DNA from: Thiogranum longum
GTDB taxonomy: Bacteria; Pseudomonadota; Gammaproteobacteria; DSM-19610
DNA length: 64,000 bases
Reading direction: 5' to 3'
Assembly: GCF_004339085.1 (NCBI RefSeq)
Contig: NZ_SMFX01000001.1
Location: forward strand, 1,191,227-1,255,226
The translations under genes and the position numbers were made by a program. A model generated the notes under the pieces. The model was not told where the DNA came from. It did not search any database and saw only the letters and a program-made list of their open reading frames with translations. Below are positions 60,297 to 64,000 of the stretch, in pieces. Every line of letters starts with the position of its first letter. The first letter of the stretch is position 1.

Positions 60297-62054
60297 ATGA
60301 AACGCACTTTAGCGCAGGCAGATATCATCCCGGATCATTCACGGCGCCGATTTGTACAGGGTCTTGCTGCAGGAGGGGCCATGCTGGGCCTGTCCCCCAT
60401 GCTGAGCCCGGTGTGGGCTCAGCAGGCTGCCGGGACAAAAACAGGCATGGCCCCCGTGCTCACAGGAAAAGAATTTGATCTCACTATAGCCGAGACAATG
60501 GTCAACTACACCGGCAAGCCACGCCTGGCGACTACGATCAACGGTTCAATACCTGCGCCAATCCTGCGCTGGCGCGAGGGAGACACCATTACCCTGCGTG
60601 TAACGAACCGTCTTGCGGTATCTACATCGATACATTGGCACGGGATTATCCTCCCTTTCCAGATGGATGGTGTCCCGGGCGTCAGTTTTTCGGGCATCGC
60701 ACCAGGTGAAACCTTTGTCTACCGTTTTAAAGTCCGGCAATCGGGAACCTACTGGTATCACTCTCATACAGCTTTTCAGGAACAGACCGGTATGTATGGC
60801 GCCATAATCATTGATCCCGCCGAGGGAGGTCGTATTCGTGCAGATCGTGATTATGTCGTCCAGTTATCTGACTGGACCGACGAGAATCCGCTTGCCGTCT
60901 TTGCAAAACTGAAGAAGCAAAGCGATTACTACAATTTCAATCAGCTCACCGCCGGTGATTTCCTTAAGGATGTATCTGATAAGGGGCTGGGTATAGCCAT
61001 GGACAAAAGGCGCATGTGGAACCGTATGCGAATGAATCCTACGGACCTGGCGGATATTTCGGCGTATACCTACACCTTTCTGATGAACGGGACGACACCC
61101 TCGGGTAACTGGACGGGCCTGTTCAGGCGTGGTGAACGTGTGCGGTTACGTTTTATTGGCAGCGGGACCCAGAGTTTTTTTGATGTTCGGATTCCCGGCC
61201 TGAAAATGACGGTTGTGCACGTTGATGGTCAGGATGTAGAGCCGGTTACGGTTGATGAGTTCCGTTTCGGACCGGGTGAGACCTATGATGTGATTGTCGA
61301 GCCGAAGGATGACAGGGCTTACACCATCTTTGCACAGTCCATGGATCGAACCGGCTATGCGCGAGGAACACTGGCGCCACGTATCGATATGGAAGGTGAA
61401 GTACCGGCGCTTGACAAGCCGCAATGGCTGACTATGGCAGACATGATGGGGAGTATGGCGCGAGAGAGTATGAGCGGCATGCAGACGATGGATGCGATGG
61501 ATCATGGGTCCATGGCAATGGGTGACAACAAGGTGCATGCCCGCCACGCCAGAACCGAATACGGACCCAGCGTCGATATGCGTGTCGATACGCCACGCAC
61601 AAATCTGGATGACCCCGGTGTCGGGTTGCGCAACAACGGCAGGCGAGTATTGACCTATGCCGACCTGCACACGATCGGTGGGCCACTCGATCCGCGTGAC
61701 GCTGAACGCGAAATTGAACTCCATCTCACTGGCAATATGGAGCGCTATACCTGGTCGCTCGATGGTCTCGAGTTCGGCAAGTCCACACCGGTGCATTTCC
61801 GCCATGGCGAGCGGCTGCGCGTCATACTGCATAACGACACCATGATGACACACCCCATGCATCTGCATGGTATGTGGAGTGAACAGGAAACAGCGGATGG
61901 AGAATTTCTGGCCCGGCGCCACACTATCAGCGTACAGCCGGCGCAACGCGTCAGTTTCCTTGTGACCGCAGATGCGCTCGGTCGCTGGGCATGGCACTGC
62001 CATCTTCTTTATCACATGGATGCGGGAATGTTCCGCGAAGTGGTTGTGGCGTGA
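60297..62054 (+). CDS. copA: Periplasmic multicopper oxidase CopA (copper resistance)
   Basis: The 585-residue protein has a Tat signal (HSRRRFVQGLAAGGAMLG) and three cupredoxin domains. Copper ligands are visible in SIHWHGIILP and YWYHSHTAFQEQTGMYG (N-terminal), and in HPMHLHGMW and RWAWHCHLLYHMDAGMF (C-terminal), covering the type 1 Cys-His-Met and the trinuclear sites. Between them is a Met-rich stretch (MADMMGSMARESMSGMQTMDAMDH), which binds extra copper in this family. It oxidises Cu+ in the periplasm. Upstream is a cop box; copB follows 33 bp downstream. The symbol is shared with the Cu-ATPase at 35242, a different protein. Confidence 0.96.
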   Translation: MKRTLAQADIIPDHSRRRFVQGLAAGGAMLGLSPMLSPVWAQQAAGTKTGMAPVLTGKEFDLTIAETMVNYTGKPRLATTINGSIPAPILRWREGDTITLRVTNRLAVSTSIHWHGIILPFQMDGVPGVSFSGIAPGETFVYRFKVRQSGTYWYHSHTAFQEQTGMYGAIIIDPAEGGRIRADRDYVVQLSDWTDENPLAVFAKLKKQSDYYNFNQLTAGDFLKDVSDKGLGIAMDKRRMWNRMRMNPTDLADISAYTYTFLMNGTTPSGNWTGLFRRGERVRLRFIGSGTQSFFDVRIPGLKMTVVHVDGQDVEPVTVDEFRFGPGETYDVIVEPKDDRAYTIFAQSMDRTGYARGTLAPRIDMEGEVPALDKPQWLTMADMMGSMARESMSGMQTMDAMDHGSMAMGDNKVHARHARTEYGPSVDMRVDTPRTNLDDPGVGLRNNGRRVLTYADLHTIGGPLDPRDAEREIELHLTGNMERYTWSLDGLEFGKSTPVHFRHGERLRVILHNDTMMTHPMHLHGMWSEQETADGEFLARRHTISVQPAQRVSFLVTADALGRWAWHCHLLYHMDAGMFREVVVA

Positions 62055-62086
62055 TGTTGCTTAAGCGAGTATCGGAGAGCACTGCG

Positions 62087-62914
62087 ATGATAAACAGGCA
62101 AGCGACTTACCTGATGACTGCTGTACTGGTATTTGGTCTACCCGGTGTACAGGCGCAGGTATCAACTCCCCAGGTGAAAACACCTTTGATGCAGGGTGGT
62201 TCACCACCAGCTGATGCACGTGATCCATATGCTTATTCAGATGGTTATGATTTCGGCGATGTGCCACGTCCGCGATTTGCAGATGAGAAAAACTTTTACC
62301 TCGTCCTTATGGATCGACTGGAAACTGTCAGAACAAGCGATATCACCTCGGGTTTCTACGACTTGCAGGCCTGGTATGGTCGGGATTACGACCGTGCGGT
62401 GTTAAAGGCCGAAGGCACCGTTGACAGTAACCGGCTCGAGGATGCCAGTACGGAGTTGTTATGGGGCCATGCAGTGGCTACTTACTGGGATACACAGCTT
62501 GGCATTCGCTACGATAGCGGTGACGGGACTGACAGAAGGTGGCTGGCCTTTGGTGTGCAGGGATTGGCGCCTTACTGGTTTGAAGTGGATGCGACCGCGT
62601 ATGTTGGTGAAGGAGGACGAACGGCAGCAAATCTGGAAACGACGTATGACCTGTTGCTGACGCAGAAACTCATTTTACAGCCAAGAATTGAAGCCGACTG
62701 GTATGGAAAGCGCGATACACGGCGTGGGCTGGGTAGCGGGGTTTCCGAAGTGAAAGCAGGCTTGCGATTGCGCTATGAGGTCCGTCGTGAGCTGGCCCCG
62801 TACGTGGGGCTTGAATGGGCAAGGAAGTATGGTGATACAAAAGACTTTTCGCAGAGCGCCGGGCAAGAGGCAAGTGAGGCAAGATTGGTTGCCGGTCTGC
62901 GGTTCTGGTTCTGA
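62087..62914 (+). CDS. copB: Outer-membrane copper resistance protein CopB
   Basis: The 275-residue protein has a signal peptide (MINRQATYLMTAVLVFGLPGVQA) and the CopB/PcoB beta-barrel pattern: FYLVLMDRLE, YDLQAWYGRDYDRAVLKAEGTVD, ELLWGHAVATYWDTQLGIRYDSG, PYWFEVDATAYVGE, LQPRIEADWYGK, and a C-terminal Phe-rich strand (RLVAGLRFWF) for outer-membrane insertion. The Met-rich N-terminal stretch found in many CopB proteins is short here. I use the ATG at 62087, preceded by GGAG; ATGs at 62054 and 61991 are alternatives. It follows copA in the same unit. Confidence 0.92.
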   Translation: MINRQATYLMTAVLVFGLPGVQAQVSTPQVKTPLMQGGSPPADARDPYAYSDGYDFGDVPRPRFADEKNFYLVLMDRLETVRTSDITSGFYDLQAWYGRDYDRAVLKAEGTVDSNRLEDASTELLWGHAVATYWDTQLGIRYDSGDGTDRRWLAFGVQGLAPYWFEVDATAYVGEGGRTAANLETTYDLLLTQKLILQPRIEADWYGKRDTRRGLGSGVSEVKAGLRLRYEVRRELAPYVGLEWARKYGDTKDFSQSAGQEASEARLVAGLRFWF

Positions 62915-62950
62915 TTATTTAACAATACGACTACGACTGAGAGGTTTACA

Positions 62951-63499
62951 ATGAAAAAGATGATTTCGATTATAGCGTTTACCACCTTGCCTGCCTTTGC
63001 CATGGCGGGTAGTGGACATACTGATACCCATCACGGAAATGCAGTGAATGCCAAAGGGCATCACGATCATGCTACCTCTTCCATGAATCACGCAGAAGAA
63101 GGCAGCCATAAGGCGGATGCCGGTAAACCGGGTGACCCGGAAAAAGTGACGCGTACGATAGAAGTAAGCATGGAAGATAGTATGCGGTTCGCACCAGGCA
63201 ACATGACCTTCGATGCAGGAGAGACGGTACGTTTTATTGTCAGAAACAACGGGAAGATTACGCACGAAATGGTCATCGGATCTGTCGATGAGCTCAGGGA
63301 ACACGCAGATATGATGCGTACCATGCCGACGATGAAACACACGGAATCGAATATGATTTCTCTGGATTCGGGGAAGCAAGGTGAGCTGATCTGGCAATTC
63401 AGCCAGCCCGGTACGTTTGATTTTGCCTGCCTTGTACCCGGCCACCTTGAGGCGGGCATGACCGGAAAAATCGCAGTAAACCGTGTGTCGTCCCACTAG
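62951..63499 (+). CDS. Periplasmic cupredoxin (plastocyanin/azurin-like copper protein)
   Basis: The 182-residue protein has a signal peptide (MKKMISIIAFTTLPAFAMA), then a His/Met-rich linker (SGHTDTHHGNAVNAKGHHDH, NHAEEGSH) and a cupredoxin domain from about residue 70. Type 1 ligands are His in GKITHEMVIG, Cys and His in FACLVPGHLEAGM, and the following Met. The order His…Cys-x4-His-x4-Met is standard. The N-terminal linker probably binds further copper. It may carry copper or electrons in the periplasm. A Shine–Dalgarno-like GAGAGG precedes the ATG, and it lies 36 bp after copB. Confidence 0.92.
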   Translation: MKKMISIIAFTTLPAFAMAGSGHTDTHHGNAVNAKGHHDHATSSMNHAEEGSHKADAGKPGDPEKVTRTIEVSMEDSMRFAPGNMTFDAGETVRFIVRNNGKITHEMVIGSVDELREHADMMRTMPTMKHTESNMISLDSGKQGELIWQFSQPGTFDFACLVPGHLEAGMTGKIAVNRVSSH

Positions 63500-63518
63500 A
63501 TGATTGACGGAGGCATCC

Positions 63519-63550
63519 TTGACCTGTGCCCAGAGCACAGGTTGTAGGTT
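63519..63550 (+). promoter_or_regulatory. MerR-type promoter with 20-bp spacer (Rieske gene)
   Basis: TTGACC at 63519–63524 and TAGGTT at 63545–63550 are 20 bases apart. The dyad arms ACCTGTGC (63522–63529) and GCACAGGT (63535–63542) are perfect and span the same 21 bp as the sites at 33382 and 57387. The Rieske gene starts at 63578. Confidence 0.8.
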
Positions 63551-63577
63551 GTGTGGCAAACCAGGGAGGATGCAGTT

Positions 63578-64000
63578 ATGACTGAATCAATTGACAAGAA
63601 GCGGCGGCGCTTGCTGATAGCCGCGGCCACTGTGGCGGGTGGGGTCGGTGTTGTTGCTACCGTGGTGCCGTTCATTGAGTCATGGAACCCCAGTGAAAAA
63701 GCGCGCTCGGCCGGTGCGCCGGTAATGGTGGATTTTAGCAAACTGGAACCCGGGCAGCAGATTGCCGTGAGTTGGCGAGGGAAGCCGGTCTGGGTCCTTC
63801 GGCGCACTCCGAAAATGCTGAAAGACCTGCGTTCTTCGACTATCCGGGACAAGCTGCGTGATCCGGACTCAGCGGTCGAATCCCAACAGCCGGCTTATGC
63901 GAAAAATGAATTTCGTGCCATTAAAGCCGAGTATCTGGTTGTGATCGGTATTTGTACACACCTGGGCTGTGTGCCGACGTTCCGACCGGATGTCGCACCT
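63578..64000 (+). CDS. petA: Rieske iron-sulfur subunit of cytochrome bc1 complex (runs off the window)
   Basis: The first 141 residues are in the window. The start is Tat-like and anchor-forming: KKRRRLLIAAATVAGGVGVVATVVPFIESW, as in proteobacterial UQCRFS proteins. It continues with VDFSKLEPGQQIAVSWRGKPVWVLRRTP and the first half of the [2Fe-2S] site in VVIGICTHLGCVPTF. The second half of the site is outside the window. GGGAGGA lies ten bases before the ATG. It follows a MerR-type promoter, which is unusual for a bc1 gene; whether cytochrome b and c1 genes follow cannot be seen. Confidence 0.94.
   Translation, partial: MTESIDKKRRRLLIAAATVAGGVGVVATVVPFIESWNPSEKARSAGAPVMVDFSKLEPGQQIAVSWRGKPVWVLRRTPKMLKDLRSSTIRDKLRDPDSAVESQQPAYAKNEFRAIKAEYLVVIGICTHLGCVPTFRPDVAP

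Noticed and set aside
1-64000. CRISPR arrays, insertion sequences, integrases or rRNA genes
   Set aside because: I looked for regularly spaced direct repeats, transposase motifs and rRNA-like stretches and saw none; the only clear repeat is the 141-bp coding duplication.

Overview
The window looks like a gammaproteobacterial chromosome segment. The order mltD – class I methyltransferase – rnhA – dnaQ at the left end matches the enterobacterial mltD/yafS/rnhA/dnaQ neighbourhood (gloB is missing). Separate gltX and glnS genes, an NhaD antiporter and a DUF1631–PilZ pair fit a free-living, probably halotolerant or marine gammaproteobacterium. Genus cannot be read from the sequence alone. Gene density is high, with few gaps above 300 bp.

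Layout. (1) 1–13.8 kb is mostly housekeeping: cell wall lytic enzyme, RNase HI, DNA polymerase III epsilon, NhaD, DUF1631/PilZ, an AI-2E family permease, tRNA-Val, a DUF5666 lipoprotein, gltX–glnS, and tRNA-Ala/tRNA-Glu ending in a terminator. (2) 13.8–15.1 kb, just after tRNA-Glu, is scarred: a deleted cytochrome c, a glycine-zipper protein with no secretion signal, and an ECF sigma factor whose middle is missing. (3) 15.1–20.1 kb holds a CLC chloride protein, an MtfA-like peptidase, a zinc-ribbon protein and a pentahaem cytochrome c. (4) 20.1–28.6 kb is an arsenic/thiol cluster (ACR3 pump behind a palindromic promoter, OsmC, ECF sigma, ArsP-type permease, HMA-like and thioredoxin-like proteins, ferritin-like protein) followed by PilZ and a HlyD/FtsX/ATPase exporter. 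(5) 28.6–32.5 kb, minus strand, encodes a TauE/SafE permease and a plasma-membrane-type H+-ATPase. (6) 32.8–39.7 kb is a copper operon: beta-propeller, MerR regulator, thioredoxin-like protein, Cu+-ATPase with a YHS and two CPMHPE domains, PII-like protein, CFA-synthase-like enzyme and DUF5676. (7) 39.8–45.6 kb is carbon metabolism (transaldolase, zwf, GH15 glucoamylase). (8) 45.7–57.3 kb, minus strand, is an unusual complex I-like operon. (9) 57.4–64 kb returns to copper: a YHS chaperone-like protein, a CusRS/CopRS-type two-component system, CopA oxidase, CopB, a cupredoxin, and the start of a Rieske protein.

The most unusual system is the nine-gene operon at 57251→47266: a sulfide:quinone/NDH-2-like flavoprotein, NuoA, one 647-residue polypeptide joining a NuoB-like domain without cysteines, three CPMHPE/CPKCGM metal-binding modules with His-rich linkers, and a NuoD-like domain, then NuoH, J, K, L, M and N. 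NuoC, E, F, G and I are absent. The proton-channel residues of K, L, M and N are kept while the ligands for the terminal iron–sulfur cluster are lost. I read this as a proton- or ion-translocating machine derived from complex I and coupled to metal binding or to an alternative electron donor. This is inference.

Three promoters in the window (33382, 57387, 63519) share one architecture: TTGACC, a 20-bp spacer, and a 21-bp dyad of the type bound by copper-sensing MerR proteins. They precede the copper operon, the YHS protein (divergent from the complex I-like operon) and the Rieske gene. One MerR protein encoded here could therefore link copper export, the metal chaperone and respiratory components.
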